Shown one piece after another: positions 15,965 through 24,254 of a stretch of DNA of 64,000 bases. A program made the position numbers and the translations under genes. Source of the stretch: Maribacter litoralis. Its GTDB lineage: Bacteria > Bacteroidota > Bacteroidia > Flavobacteriales > Flavobacteriaceae. The notes beneath the pieces were generated by a model. It had not been told where the DNA came from. It did no database searches and saw only the letters and a list, made by a program, of their open reading frames with translations. The stretch covers positions 42,993 to 106,992 of the forward strand of contig NZ_QCZD01000008.1 in NCBI RefSeq assembly GCF_003075045.1. The letters are read 5' to 3'. Numbering within the stretch: the stretch's first letter is position 1; every line of letters begins with the position of its first letter.

Positions 15965-16915
15965 ATGAGTAATACAAGCACGGAATTGGAGGTAACACCT
16001 TCTCTAGACCTTTTAAAAGATACATCTCATATAAACGCCCTTGAAAATGAGGCGATTTATATCATTAGAGAGGTTGCAGCTCAGTTTGAGAAGCCTGTTC
16101 TTTTGTTTTCGGGGGGTAAAGACTCGATTACATTGGTACGTTTGGCACAAAAGGCGTTTTGGCCTTCAAAAATTCCCTTCCCATTAATGCATATTGATAC
16201 CGGTCATAACTTTCCTGAAACAATCGAGTTTAGAGATAGATTGGTAGAAGAGTTGGGTCTTGAATTGATTGTGCGAAATGTACAAGATTCAATTGATCAA
16301 GGTAAGGTTAAAGAAGAATCGGGTAGGTATTCAAGTAGAAATAGCTTGCAGACGACGACCTTGTTAGATGCAATCGAAGAGTTTAAGTTCGATGCGTGTA
16401 TAGGTGGTGCTCGTAGAGATGAAGAAAAGGCACGTGCTAAAGAACGTATTTTCTCTGTTCGTGATGATTTCGGACAGTGGGATGAGCGTAATCAGCGCCC
16501 AGAGTTATTCGATATGTTGAACGGACAAATAGAATTGGGTCAGAACGTTAGAGTGTTCCCAATTTCTAACTGGACGGAATTAGATGTTTGGTCTTATATC
16601 AAAGAAGAGCAAATCGAAATCCCTTCTATCTATTTCGCACACAAGCGTAAAACATTCTTAAGGGATGGTATGATCTGGTCTGCAGAAGATGGCATCGTAT
16701 TTAGGGAAGAAGATGAGGTTGTAGAAGAAAGATTGGTGCGTTTCCGTACCGTGGGTGATATGTCTTGTACGGCAGCCGTACTTTCAGATGCAGAAACTAT
16801 TGATAAAGTAGTAGAGGAAATTAGGGATTCATCCATTTCCGAGCGTGGCGCACGTATTGACGACAAGCGTTCAGAAGCGGCAATGGAGAAAAGAAAACAA
16901 CAAGGATATTTTTAA
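15965..16915 (+). CDS. cysD: Sulfate adenylyltransferase small subunit
   Basis: The 316-residue CysD makes adenylyl sulfate from sulfate and ATP, driven by GTP hydrolysis on CysN. The PP-loop motif LLFSGGKDS lies at about residues 47-55. MHIDTGHNFPE, GGARRDEEKARAKER and the C-terminal RSEAAMEKRKQQGYF are all as expected for the family. Length is about the usual 300. It is followed by a heptamer inverted repeat and then cysN. Confidence 0.96.
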   Translation: MSNTSTELEVTPSLDLLKDTSHINALENEAIYIIREVAAQFEKPVLLFSGGKDSITLVRLAQKAFWPSKIPFPLMHIDTGHNFPETIEFRDRLVEELGLELIVRNVQDSIDQGKVKEESGRYSSRNSLQTTTLLDAIEEFKFDACIGGARRDEEKARAKERIFSVRDDFGQWDERNQRPELFDMLNGQIELGQNVRVFPISNWTELDVWSYIKEEQIEIPSIYFAHKRKTFLRDGMIWSAEDGIVFREEDEVVEERLVRFRTVGDMSCTAAVLSDAETIDKVVEEIRDSSISERGARIDDKRSEAAMEKRKQQGYF

Positions 16916-16919
16916 TCTG

Positions 16920-16997
16920 GTTGATAGTTGTTAGTTGTTCGTTGATAGTAGATCACGAATAAAACTAACAACCAACAACCGACAACGAACAACGAAA
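16920..16997 (+). repeat. Inverted heptamer repeat between cysD and cysN
   Basis: The left arm (16921-16944, gttgttagttgttcgttg) and the right arm (16966-16996, aacaaccaacaaccgacaac) are reverse-complement relatives separated by about 20 bp. It reaches to the first codon of cysN. The same two arm types flank the four-helix-bundle gene at 23.9 kb. Confidence 0.9.
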
Positions 16998-18245
16998 TTG
17001 GAAGTACTAAAAATAGCAACAGCAGGTAGTGTAGATGACGGTAAAAGTACCTTGATCGGTAGAATATTGTATGATACAAAGTCACTTACCAGCGATAAAT
17101 TAGAGGCAATAGAAAAGACCAGTAAGCAAAAGGGATATGATTATTTAGATTTCTCTTTGGCAACAGATGGTCTGGTAGCGGAGCGTGAGCAAGGTATTAC
17201 GATCGATGTTGCCCATATCTATTTCTCTACGGCAAAGAAAAGTTACATTATAGCAGATACACCTGGGCATGTAGAATATACCCGTAACATGGTTACAGGT
17301 GCATCTACATCTCAAGCCGCGATCATTTTAATCGATGCGCGTAAAGGGGTAATCGAGCAGACCAACAGACACTTTTTTATCAATAACCTATTGCGCATAA
17401 AAGATGTGGTGGTAGCTATTAATAAAATGGATTTGGTAGACTATTCCGAGGAAACGTACAATGCAATAAAAGCCGATTTTGAGGCATTGATGGCAAAGAG
17501 GGATTATCAGGATCAGAAAATCACTTTTATTCCTGTTAGTGCATTAAAAGGAGATAACGTAGTAAACCTATCGGATAAGACACCTTGGTATAAAGGGCAG
17601 TCTTTGTTAGAGCATTTTGAGGCGTTGGATAGAAAGGATATTTTCAATGTAGGTACACCACGTTTCCCGGTGCAATATGTTATCCGTCCAAAGACAGATG
17701 AGCATCATGACTTTAGAGGGTTTGCAGGTAAAGTATATGGTGGTGAACTTAGCGTAGGTGATGAGGTCGTAGCACTTCCGTCGCAAACACGTTCGAAAAT
17801 AAAGGATATTTACTTTCATGATAAGAAGTATAGAACCGCATCTAGGCGTTCGTCGGTAACGATTACCTTAGAAGATGAAATCAATTTAAGTCGTGGAGAT
17901 ATGTTAGTGAAGGCTGATGATTTACCAACCGTAGATAAGCAATTTACAGCAACAATCTCTTGGATGGATTCATTGCCATTAGCTGCAGGAAACAAATATA
18001 TAGTTCAACATGGTGTCAATAAAGTATTGGCGAAAGTTGAGCAGGTACATCATAAAATTGCACCGGATTATTCTGGTATAGATGAGAAAACGGAGTCTTT
18101 GGGTATGAATGATATTGCCCAGGTAAGTTTCCGTTTGAACAAACCAATTTTCTATGACCAATTTAAAGATCACAGAACAAACGGTTCATTTATATTGATC
18201 GATACAAAATCCAACAGTACTGTAGGTGCAGGATTCATAAGTTAA
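16998..18245 (+). CDS. cysN: Sulfate adenylyltransferase large subunit (GTPase)
   Basis: CysN is the EF-Tu-like GTPase that drives CysD. Seen here: GSVDDGKSTLIGR (P loop), DTPGHVEYTRN (G3), NKMD (G4), then two beta-barrel domains. The chosen TTG at 16998 gives 415 residues starting MEVLKIATAGSVDDGKST, where family similarity begins. An in-frame TTG at 16935 would add 21 residues, most of them encoded by the heptamer repeat, and is less likely. There is no ATG before the P loop. It lacks a C-terminal APS kinase (CysC) domain, so it is not a CysNC fusion. Confidence 0.94.
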   Translation: MEVLKIATAGSVDDGKSTLIGRILYDTKSLTSDKLEAIEKTSKQKGYDYLDFSLATDGLVAEREQGITIDVAHIYFSTAKKSYIIADTPGHVEYTRNMVTGASTSQAAIILIDARKGVIEQTNRHFFINNLLRIKDVVVAINKMDLVDYSEETYNAIKADFEALMAKRDYQDQKITFIPVSALKGDNVVNLSDKTPWYKGQSLLEHFEALDRKDIFNVGTPRFPVQYVIRPKTDEHHDFRGFAGKVYGGELSVGDEVVALPSQTRSKIKDIYFHDKKYRTASRRSSVTITLEDEINLSRGDMLVKADDLPTVDKQFTATISWMDSLPLAAGNKYIVQHGVNKVLAKVEQVHHKIAPDYSGIDEKTESLGMNDIAQVSFRLNKPIFYDQFKDHRTNGSFILIDTKSNSTVGAGFIS

Positions 18246-18285
18246 TAGAAACATGTCAATTTTATATTGACTGTTTTTATTAAGT

Positions 18286-18300
18286 CTATAAAATCTATAG
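18286..18300 (+). promoter_or_regulatory. Putative Rrf2 operator, site 3, before the sulfite reductase
   Basis: The dyad CTATAAAATCTATAG matches the two sites before the cysHDN unit. It lies 56 bp upstream of the sulfite reductase ATG and is the only such dyad noticed on this side of the operon. Confidence 0.5.
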
Positions 18301-18356
18301 GCAAAATATAGTAATAATTTACATCGGTATTTTTACTGAACATTTAATACTAAGCA

Positions 18357-20447
18357 ATGCAAAGTTTTAGAACAGAAATAGAAAATCAGGTAGTTGAAAA
18401 AGATATTCTTGAATTGGAACGTAAAATTCATGAGTTTCACGGTGGTAAACTAGATGAAGAAAAGTTTAGAAGCCTTCGTTTGGCACGTGGTGTTTACGGA
18501 CAACGTCAAGAAGGTGTTCAAATGATTCGTATAAAGTTGCCTTACGGTAAGGTGACCTCTAAGCAATTGCTTCGTATTTGCGATGTGTCCGATGAGTATT
18601 CTACCGGTAGGTTGCATATTACTACGCGTCAAGATATTCAGATTCACTATGTAGATTTGAATAGAACGCCGCAGTTGTGGGCAGAATTGGAAAAGGATGA
18701 AATTACGTTAAGGGAAGCTTGTGGTAATACCGTACGTAATGTAACGGCAAGTGAGACTGCAGGTATTGATGTGGACGAACCGTTTGATGTTTCGCCTTAC
18801 GCACATGCATTGTTTCAATACTTTTTAAGAAACCCTGTGTCTCAAGAAATGGGGAGAAAATTTAAAGTTTCTTTCTCTGCAAGTGATGCTGATACTGGTT
18901 TATCGTACATGCATGATTTAGGTTTTATTGCCAAAATTCAAAATGGTGAAATTGGTTTTAAAGTGATGTTAGGTGGCGGATTGGGTTCTCAGCCAAGACA
19001 TGCAGATGAATTGTACAGCTTCTTACCTGCGGATCAGATAATTCCTTTAATGGAAACGGTAGTTCGTGTTTTTGACCGTTACGGTGAACGTAAAAGTAGG
19101 GCTAAGGCAAGAATGAAATTCTTGTTGAAAGATTTAGGTCTTGACGGATTTAAGGAATTATTGGCTGCAGAGAAAACTGCGGTACCATTTGATAGTTTTC
19201 CTATTGACCCAGAGGCATACCCAAAGGTAGAAGTATCCGAGTTGGAGGCACCAGCAGTTGAGGTAAGTAATGTAAAGGCATTTGAACAATGGAAATCTAC
19301 CAACGTAATACCTCAAAAGCAACCAGGCTATGTTGCTTTGGGTATTAAGGTGTTATTGGGTGATTTTTATACGGACAAGGCACGTCTATTGGCAAATCTG
19401 GTGCAAAAATATGCTGCAGGTGAACTTAGGTTGTCATTACGTCAAAATATATTGATTCCGTATGTGAAAGAAGAAAGTCTTGCATTTTTCTATACGGAAT
19501 TGGAAAAGTTAGGTTTTGTTGAGGCTGGTTACAATAAAGCATTGGATATTACGGCTTGCCCAGGTACGGATACCTGTAATTTAGGAATTGCAAGTAGTAC
19601 GGGTATTGCCGAGGAATTGGAAAGAGTTATAAAAACGGAATATCCTGATTATATCAATAACGATGATGTTGTTATAAAGATCAGCGGTTGTATGAACGCC
19701 TGTGGGCAGCACAATATGGCAAATATTGGTTTTCAAGGGATGTCCGTTCGTACAAAAGATAAATTAGTGGCTCCCGCACTGCAGGTACTGTTGGGTGGTA
19801 GCAATGATGGAAATGGAAATGGTCGTTTTGCCGATAAAGTGGTGAAAGTACCAAGTAAAAGAGGACCGGAAGCATTGCGTTTGATCTTAAATGATTTTGA
19901 TACTAACGGAGGAGACTTGTCTTTCCCTGATTATTATGCGGAAAAAGGACAAATGTATTTCTATGATTTCCTTACTCCCCTTTCATCTACAGATGATTTA
20001 ACGCCAGAAGATTTTATTGACTGGGGTAATACAGAGCGTTATGAAAAAGCTATTGGAGTAGGTGAGTGTGCAGGAGTTGTAATCGATTTAATTGCGACCC
20101 TTCTTTTTGAAAGTGAAGAGAAAATACAGAATGCGGAAGAAATGTTCCAGGCGGAAAAATGGTCTGCTAGTATTTATCACGCGTATTCTTCTATGGTGAA
20201 TTCGGCAAAAGCGATGCTGACTGCAGAAAATACCAAAGTAAATACACATGCAAGTATCATTAAAGATTTTGATGAGAAATTTGTAGCCGATGGTAGAATT
20301 GACGTAGCTGGCGGATTTGAAAATATGGTCCTTCAACTAAATCAGAATGAACCAACAAAAGAATTTGCACAATCTTACATAAAAGATGCAAAGGAATTTT
20401 TAGAAACTGTTGAGAAATTCAGACAACAAGAATTAGCAGAGGCATAA
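18357..20447 (+). CDS. Siroheme sulfite (nitrite-type) reductase with C-terminal HEPN domain
   Basis: The 696-residue protein has two parts. Residues 1 to about 550 form the assimilatory sulfite/nitrite reductase: paired ferredoxin-like halves, TGRLHITTRQDIQIHY, and the Fe-S/siroheme cysteines in CPGTDTC (near residue 400) and CMNAC (near 445). From about residue 560 an all-helical HEPN domain follows, with KWSASIYHAYSSMVNSAKAML and a late THASIIKDFDEKF. Ordinary ferredoxin-type enzymes end near 550-590, so the tail is extra. It should reduce sulfite to sulfide in the cytoplasm; ferredoxin is the likely donor, since no flavoprotein CysJ is present. The next gene begins one base after its stop codon. 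Confidence 0.92.
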   Translation: MQSFRTEIENQVVEKDILELERKIHEFHGGKLDEEKFRSLRLARGVYGQRQEGVQMIRIKLPYGKVTSKQLLRICDVSDEYSTGRLHITTRQDIQIHYVDLNRTPQLWAELEKDEITLREACGNTVRNVTASETAGIDVDEPFDVSPYAHALFQYFLRNPVSQEMGRKFKVSFSASDADTGLSYMHDLGFIAKIQNGEIGFKVMLGGGLGSQPRHADELYSFLPADQIIPLMETVVRVFDRYGERKSRAKARMKFLLKDLGLDGFKELLAAEKTAVPFDSFPIDPEAYPKVEVSELEAPAVEVSNVKAFEQWKSTNVIPQKQPGYVALGIKVLLGDFYTDKARLLANLVQKYAAGELRLSLRQNILIPYVKEESLAFFYTELEKLGFVEAGYNKALDITACPGTDTCNLGIASSTGIAEELERVIKTEYPDYINNDDVVIKISGCMNACGQHNMANIGFQGMSVRTKDKLVAPALQVLLGGSNDGNGNGRFADKVVKVPSKRGPEALRLILNDFDTNGGDLSFPDYYAEKGQMYFYDFLTPLSSTDDLTPEDFIDWGNTERYEKAIGVGECAGVVIDLIATLLFESEEKIQNAEEMFQAEKWSASIYHAYSSMVNSAKAMLTAENTKVNTHASIIKDFDEKFVADGRIDVAGGFENMVLQLNQNEPTKEFAQSYIKDAKEFLETVEKFRQQELAEA

Positions 20448-20448
20448 T

Positions 20449-21294
20449 ATGTATACCAATAATTTATCCAATCAAAAAACAATCAATTCAATAGTTGATA
20501 CTCCCTTAAAGAATAGAGGGAGGTTGACTGTTGTTGGTGCAGGACCCGGTGATGTAGAGCTGATAACGTTAAAGGCGATCAGAACGTTAGAAAGTGCCAA
20601 TGTGGTTTTGTATGATGCTTTGGTGAACGAAGAGTTGCTGGAATTTGCTAAAAATGCAGAACTCATATTTGTGGGCAAACGCAAAGGCTGTTATGCCTAC
20701 CAACAAGAGCAGATTAACGAGCTTATTGTCAGTAGGGCAAAATCTGCGGGACATGTGGTGCGCTTAAAAGGCGGAGATCCTTTTGTATTCGGTCGCGGTT
20801 CGGAAGAAATGGAATATGCCGCATCTCACGGATTAGAAGTTGCCATGGTGCCTGGTATTTCCTCAAGCCTAAGTGTGCCCGCATATCAAAATATACCGGT
20901 GACCAAAAGAGGTTCGTCAGAAAGTTTTTGGGTAATTACCGGTACTACCAAAGAACATAAATTATCTGCCGATGTTGCTCTAGCGGCAAAAAGCAGTGCT
21001 ACGGTGGTCATTTTAATGGGTATGTCAAAACTCCCTCAAATAGTAGAGTTGTTTAAAGGAGAAGGTAAGGCGGATATGCCGATTGCCATTATTCAAAATG
21101 GAACACGTGACAACGAAAAAGTGGGTGTTGCAACTATCGATACTATAGAAGATGTAGTGGAGAAAGAAAAACTATCGAATCCAGCGATTATTATCATTGG
21201 CGAAGTAGTTAAACATCGTAATGCACTGGTAGAGGCAGCCAACCGGTATTTAAAGGAGAATGTCAGGTTGAGCGAAGTAGACAGTATTGAGTAA
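20449..21294 (+). CDS. cobA: Uroporphyrinogen-III C-methyltransferase
   Basis: This 281-residue SUMT transfers two methyl groups from SAM to uroporphyrinogen III, giving precorrin-2 for siroheme, the cofactor of the preceding sulfite reductase. The motifs are VVGAGPGDVELITLKA, VRLKGGDPFVFGRGSEE and VPGISSSLSVPAYQNIPVTKRG. It is a stand-alone SUMT without the CysG dehydrogenase/ferrochelatase half. That half is not found downstream, so it must be elsewhere. Start ATG 20449 overlaps nothing and lies one base from the sir stop, indicating tight coupling. Confidence 0.94.
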   Translation: MYTNNLSNQKTINSIVDTPLKNRGRLTVVGAGPGDVELITLKAIRTLESANVVLYDALVNEELLEFAKNAELIFVGKRKGCYAYQQEQINELIVSRAKSAGHVVRLKGGDPFVFGRGSEEMEYAASHGLEVAMVPGISSSLSVPAYQNIPVTKRGSSESFWVITGTTKEHKLSADVALAAKSSATVVILMGMSKLPQIVELFKGEGKADMPIAIIQNGTRDNEKVGVATIDTIEDVVEKEKLSNPAIIIIGEVVKHRNALVEAANRYLKENVRLSEVDSIE

Positions 21295-21345
21295 ATAGTA
21301 TTAAGTACAAAGTACTAAGTAAAGAGTACCAGTAAAGGAAAAGTA
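21290..21345 (+). repeat. AAGTAC-type heptamer repeat after cobA
   Basis: Degenerate tandem units such as ttaagta, caaagta and ctaagta occupy the gap from the cobA stop onward. It is the same family as the tract at 12474. Confidence 0.8.
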
Positions 21346-21435
21346 TAGAGACTAAGTGTAATTAAAAAGAAGCTAAAAAGTAGTTGAATGGTATAATGTC
21401 AAGTTAGTACTGAATATCAATTACTTTTTACTAAA

Positions 21436-22506
21436 ATGAAGATTATGATTAAAACAGATATGCTCATTATAGGAGCGGGACCAACCGGATTATTCACGGT
21501 GTTTGAAGCAGGATTATTAAAGTTAAAGACACATTTAATAGATGCCTTGCCACAACCAGGTGGGCAGTGTTCAGAGATTTATCCTAAGAAACCTATTTAT
21601 GATATTCCGGCATTTCCAGAAATACTGGCAGGTACTTTGGTAGATAACTTAATGGAGCAGATCAAACCTTTTGAACCAGGATTCACTTTGGGCGAAAGAG
21701 CGGAAACTCTTGATAAGTTAGAAGATGGTTCATTTGTGGTAACCACCAATAAAGGAACAAAGCATAATGCCCCTGTTGTAGTTATTGCTGGTGGATTGGG
21801 GTCTTTTGAACCAAGAAAACCGCCTATTTCAAATATTGTAAATTTTGAGGATACGGGTGTTTCTTACATGATCAAAGATCCAGAAGTATACCGTGATAAA
21901 AAAGTGGTGATTGCAGGTGGTGGAGATTCGGCTTTAGACTGGGCAATATTTTTGACCGATGTAGCCTCTGAGGTGACATTGGTGCATAGAAGGGATGAGT
22001 TTAGAGGCGCATTGGATTCTGTTGAAAAAGCATCTGAATTGGCAAAGCTTGGTAAAATTAAATTGATAACTAAAGCTGAGGTAAAAGAGCTTCATGGAGA
22101 AAATGAGCTGAAGGCGGTAGTTATTAAACATACCGATAAAGAAAAGGAGGATACCTATTTAGAGGTAGATAATTTCATTCCGTTATTCGGTCTGTCTCCA
22201 AAATTAGGTCCTATTGGTGATTGGGGCTTAGAGATTCAGAAAAATGCCATTAAGGTAAATAATGCAAAAGATTACCAAACAAATATACCGGGCGTATATG
22301 CTATTGGTGATGTAAACACCTATGAAGGTAAGCTGAAATTGATACTTTCAGGTTTTCATGAAGCAGCGGTAATGTGCCAGTATGCATACCAACAAATCAA
22401 TCCAGGAAAACGTTTTGTAATGAAATATACAACCGTTGGAGGAGTAGAAGGATTTGATGGCTCCAAAAAAGTGGCAAAGAAAGAAGTTGTGCAAAGTATA
22501 GCATAA
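21436..22506 (+). CDS. Ferredoxin-NADP reductase, thioredoxin-reductase-like
   Basis: The 356-residue FAD/NAD(P) protein carries IIGAGPTGLFT (FAD site), VVIAGGGDSALDWA (NADP site) and GVYAIGDVNTYEGKLKLI (second FAD motif). The redox CxxC of thioredoxin reductases is absent and a C-terminal extension with KYTTVGGVEGF is present; both point to the YumC-type ferredoxin/flavodoxin-NADP reductase. At the end of the sulfite reductase operon it is well placed to recycle ferredoxin for sulfite reduction (inference). ATG 21436 is used; ATG 21445 is an alternative. A strong terminator follows. Confidence 0.9.
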   Translation: MKIMIKTDMLIIGAGPTGLFTVFEAGLLKLKTHLIDALPQPGGQCSEIYPKKPIYDIPAFPEILAGTLVDNLMEQIKPFEPGFTLGERAETLDKLEDGSFVVTTNKGTKHNAPVVVIAGGLGSFEPRKPPISNIVNFEDTGVSYMIKDPEVYRDKKVVIAGGGDSALDWAIFLTDVASEVTLVHRRDEFRGALDSVEKASELAKLGKIKLITKAEVKELHGENELKAVVIKHTDKEKEDTYLEVDNFIPLFGLSPKLGPIGDWGLEIQKNAIKVNNAKDYQTNIPGVYAIGDVNTYEGKLKLILSGFHEAAVMCQYAYQQINPGKRFVMKYTTVGGVEGFDGSKKVAKKEVVQSIA

Positions 22507-22527
22507 AGTATATTATTTGGTTAGTAC

Positions 22528-22564
22528 AACCTCCGGATGCTTAGGTGTACGGAGGTTTTTTTTT
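22528..22564 (+). terminator. Terminator of the sulfite reductase operon
   Basis: AACCTCCG and CGGAGGTT pair around a 14-base loop and are followed by at least nine T, 22 bp after the reductase stop codon. Confidence 0.9.
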
Positions 22565-22610
22565 ATGACATTTTTTAAGAATTTCGTTGGCTAAAAAAAC
22601 CATTGAAATC

Positions 22611-22641
22611 TTGGTAAAGAGCGGTTAGTGCCGTTACTTTG
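22611..22641 (+). promoter_or_regulatory. Promoter of the metH leader
   Basis: TTG at 22611-22613 and TACTTTG at 22635-22641, separated by 21 bases, resemble the Bacteroidota -33/-7 pair (the -7 box is one base short of TAnnTTTG). The transcript would begin about 20 bp before the riboswitch. Confidence 0.5.
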
Positions 22642-22667
22642 CAATTCGTTCCTAATTAAATTGAACT

Positions 22668-22772
22668 GTTATCAAGAAAGGTGGAGGGACTAGACCCTGT
22701 GAAACCTTGGCAACCCTTTCCGTAATGGAAAAGAAGGTGCTACATTCTATCCTGTACAAAAGGACAGATAAC
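22668..22772 (+). promoter_or_regulatory. SAM-I (S-box) riboswitch upstream of metH
   Basis: P1 is gttatc (22668-22673) with gataac (22767-22772). The core motifs aagaaaggtggagggact, ccctgtgaaacc, ggcaaccc and aaggtgctacatt are shared with the metY copy. No clear terminator lies between it and the ATG at 22858. A purine stretch at 22727-22737 could pair with pyrimidines at 22793-22803. Confidence 0.95.
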
Positions 22773-22857
22773 TAAAGAAAGAACATTTTTTTCCTTCCTT
22801 TCCTTACTTGATATCACATATATTTTAAAGCGAACATTGAATTTGTTACAGCGTAAA

Positions 22858-23847
22858 ATGAAGGATATAAAAGAAATTTTAAAAGAGCGTATTTTAATAT
22901 TGGATGGTGCCATGGGTACTATGCTACAACGCTATAAGTTTACCGAAGAAGATTTTAGGGGAGAGCGCTTTAAAGATTGGGAACACCCATTACAGGGCAA
23001 TAATGATTTGTTGTCATTAACCCAGCCAGAGGCAATTGCCGACGTTCACCGTAAATATTTTGCAGCAGGAGCAGATATTGTTGAGACCAATACATTCTCG
23101 GGCACAACTATTGCCATGGCAGATTATTTTATGGAAGATTTGGTGTATGAGCTCAATTACGAATCGGCACGTATAGCAAAAATGGTAGCCGATGAGTTTA
23201 CTAAGAAAGAACCGAACAAGCCCAGGTTCGTTGCCGGAAGTATAGGTCCTACCAACAAAACGGCAAGCATGTCGCCAGATGTAAACGATCCAGGTTACAG
23301 AGCTATTTCTTTTGATGAATTGCGTATAGCGTATAAGCAACAAGTCGAAGCATTGTTAGATGGTGGTTCGGATATTTTACTGGTAGAAACCATTTTTGAT
23401 ACATTAAACGCAAAAGCGGCTCTATTCGCTATTGAAGAAGTAAAGGAAGAGCGAAATATAGATGTGCCTATCATGGTAAGCGGTACCATTACCGATGCTT
23501 CTGGGAGAACATTATCCGGGCAAACGGCTGAAGCATTTTTAATTTCCATTTCTCATATTCCTATTTTATCGGTCGGCTTCAATTGTGCATTGGGAGCGAA
23601 TCAATTGGTGCCACATTTAGAGGTGCTATCAACCAAAAGTGATCATGCCGTTTCGGCACACCCCAATGCAGGTTTGCCAAATGCCTTTGGAGAATATGAT
23701 GAAACTCCCGCGCAAATGGCGGAACAAATAAAAGAATACGCAGAAAAAGGTTTAGTAAATATAGTAGGCGGTTGTTGCGGAACCACTCCGGAACATATTA
23801 CGGCAATAGCTGAGGTTGTGGAAAATTTTGCTCCACGTCAATTTTAG
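22858..23847 (+). CDS. metH: Methionine synthase, homocysteine-binding half
   Basis: This 329-residue protein equals domain 1 of cobalamin-dependent Met[12 protein letters not shown] starts the barrel, and the zinc ligands are the Cys in VGFNCALG and the Cys pair in [10 protein letters not shown]. It binds homocysteine; the folate, B12 and SAM-binding parts are encoded separately at 24255. ATG 22858 is preferred over an upstream in-frame TTG at 22837, which is embedded in AT-rich leader. Splitting of MetH into two genes occurs in other Flavobacteriia, but here an unrelated gene sits between the halves. Confidence 0.93.
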   Translation: MKDIKEILKERILILDGAMGTMLQRYKFTEEDFRGERFKDWEHPLQGNNDLLSLTQPEAIADVHRKYFAAGADIVETNTFSGTTIAMADYFMEDLVYELNYESARIAKMVADEFTKKEPNKPRFVAGSIGPTNKTASMSPDVNDPGYRAISFDELRIAYKQQVEALLDGGSDILLVETIFDTLNAKAALFAIEEVKEERNIDVPIMVSGTITDASGRTLSGQTAEAFLISISHIPILSVGFNCALGANQLVPHLEVLSTKSDHAVSAHPNAGLPNAFGEYDETPAQMAEQIKEYAEKGLVNIVGGCCGTTPEHITAIAEVVENFAPRQF

Positions 23848-23877
23848 TTGTTGGTTGTCGGTTGTTAGTTGTTGGAT
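23848..23877 (+). repeat. Heptamer arm left of the four-helix-bundle gene
   Basis: Units of gttggtt, gtcggtt and gttagtt follow the stop of the first metH half at once. It is the reverse complement of the arm at 24279-24306. Confidence 0.9.
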
Positions 23878-23890
23878 AAAAAGTAATAAT

Positions 23891-24244
23891 ATGAAAGTCT
23901 ATACAGAATTAGATGTTTGGAAGGAGTCACGAATTCTTGTTAAGGATATTTATAATTTGACCATATCGTTTCCAAAAGAAGAAACTTACGGACTTACTAA
24001 TCAACTTAGACGGTGTGCGGTATCTATTCCTTCAAATATAGCTGAAGGATGTGGAAGAAGGACCGCGGCAGACACGATACAGTTTTTACATATTTCAAGA
24101 GGGTCGTTATATGAGTTGGAAACTCAACTTTATATAGCCTTAGATTTAAATTATATTGAGAGTAAAGATTTTGAAGCTATTAATAAGAGAATTATTAGCT
24201 GCAAGAAATTGATAAATGGATTTATCAATTATTTTAAAAAGTGA
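23891..24244 (+). CDS. Four-helix-bundle protein (23S rRNA IVS/S23-like family)
   Basis: This 117-residue protein begins with the family hallmark YTELDVWKESR and continues SFPKEETYGLTNQLRRCAVSIPSNIAEGCGR, then FLHISRGSLYELETQL. This is the four-helix-bundle family first seen as ORFs in intervening sequences of 23S rRNA genes, related to the Avd accessory protein of diversity-generating retroelements. Its function as a free gene is unknown. It splits the two metH genes and is bracketed by inverted heptamer arms. ATG 23891 fits the family start; upstream in-frame codons come from metH and the repeat. Confidence 0.9.
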   Translation: MKVYTELDVWKESRILVKDIYNLTISFPKEETYGLTNQLRRCAVSIPSNIAEGCGRRTAADTIQFLHISRGSLYELETQLYIALDLNYIESKDFEAINKRIISCKKLINGFINYFKK

Positions 24245-24254
24245 AATAGATTAA

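Noticed and set aside
22837..22860. TTG 22837 as the start of metH part 1
   Set aside because: It adds seven residues unlike the family and an ATG lies at the expected place, 22858.
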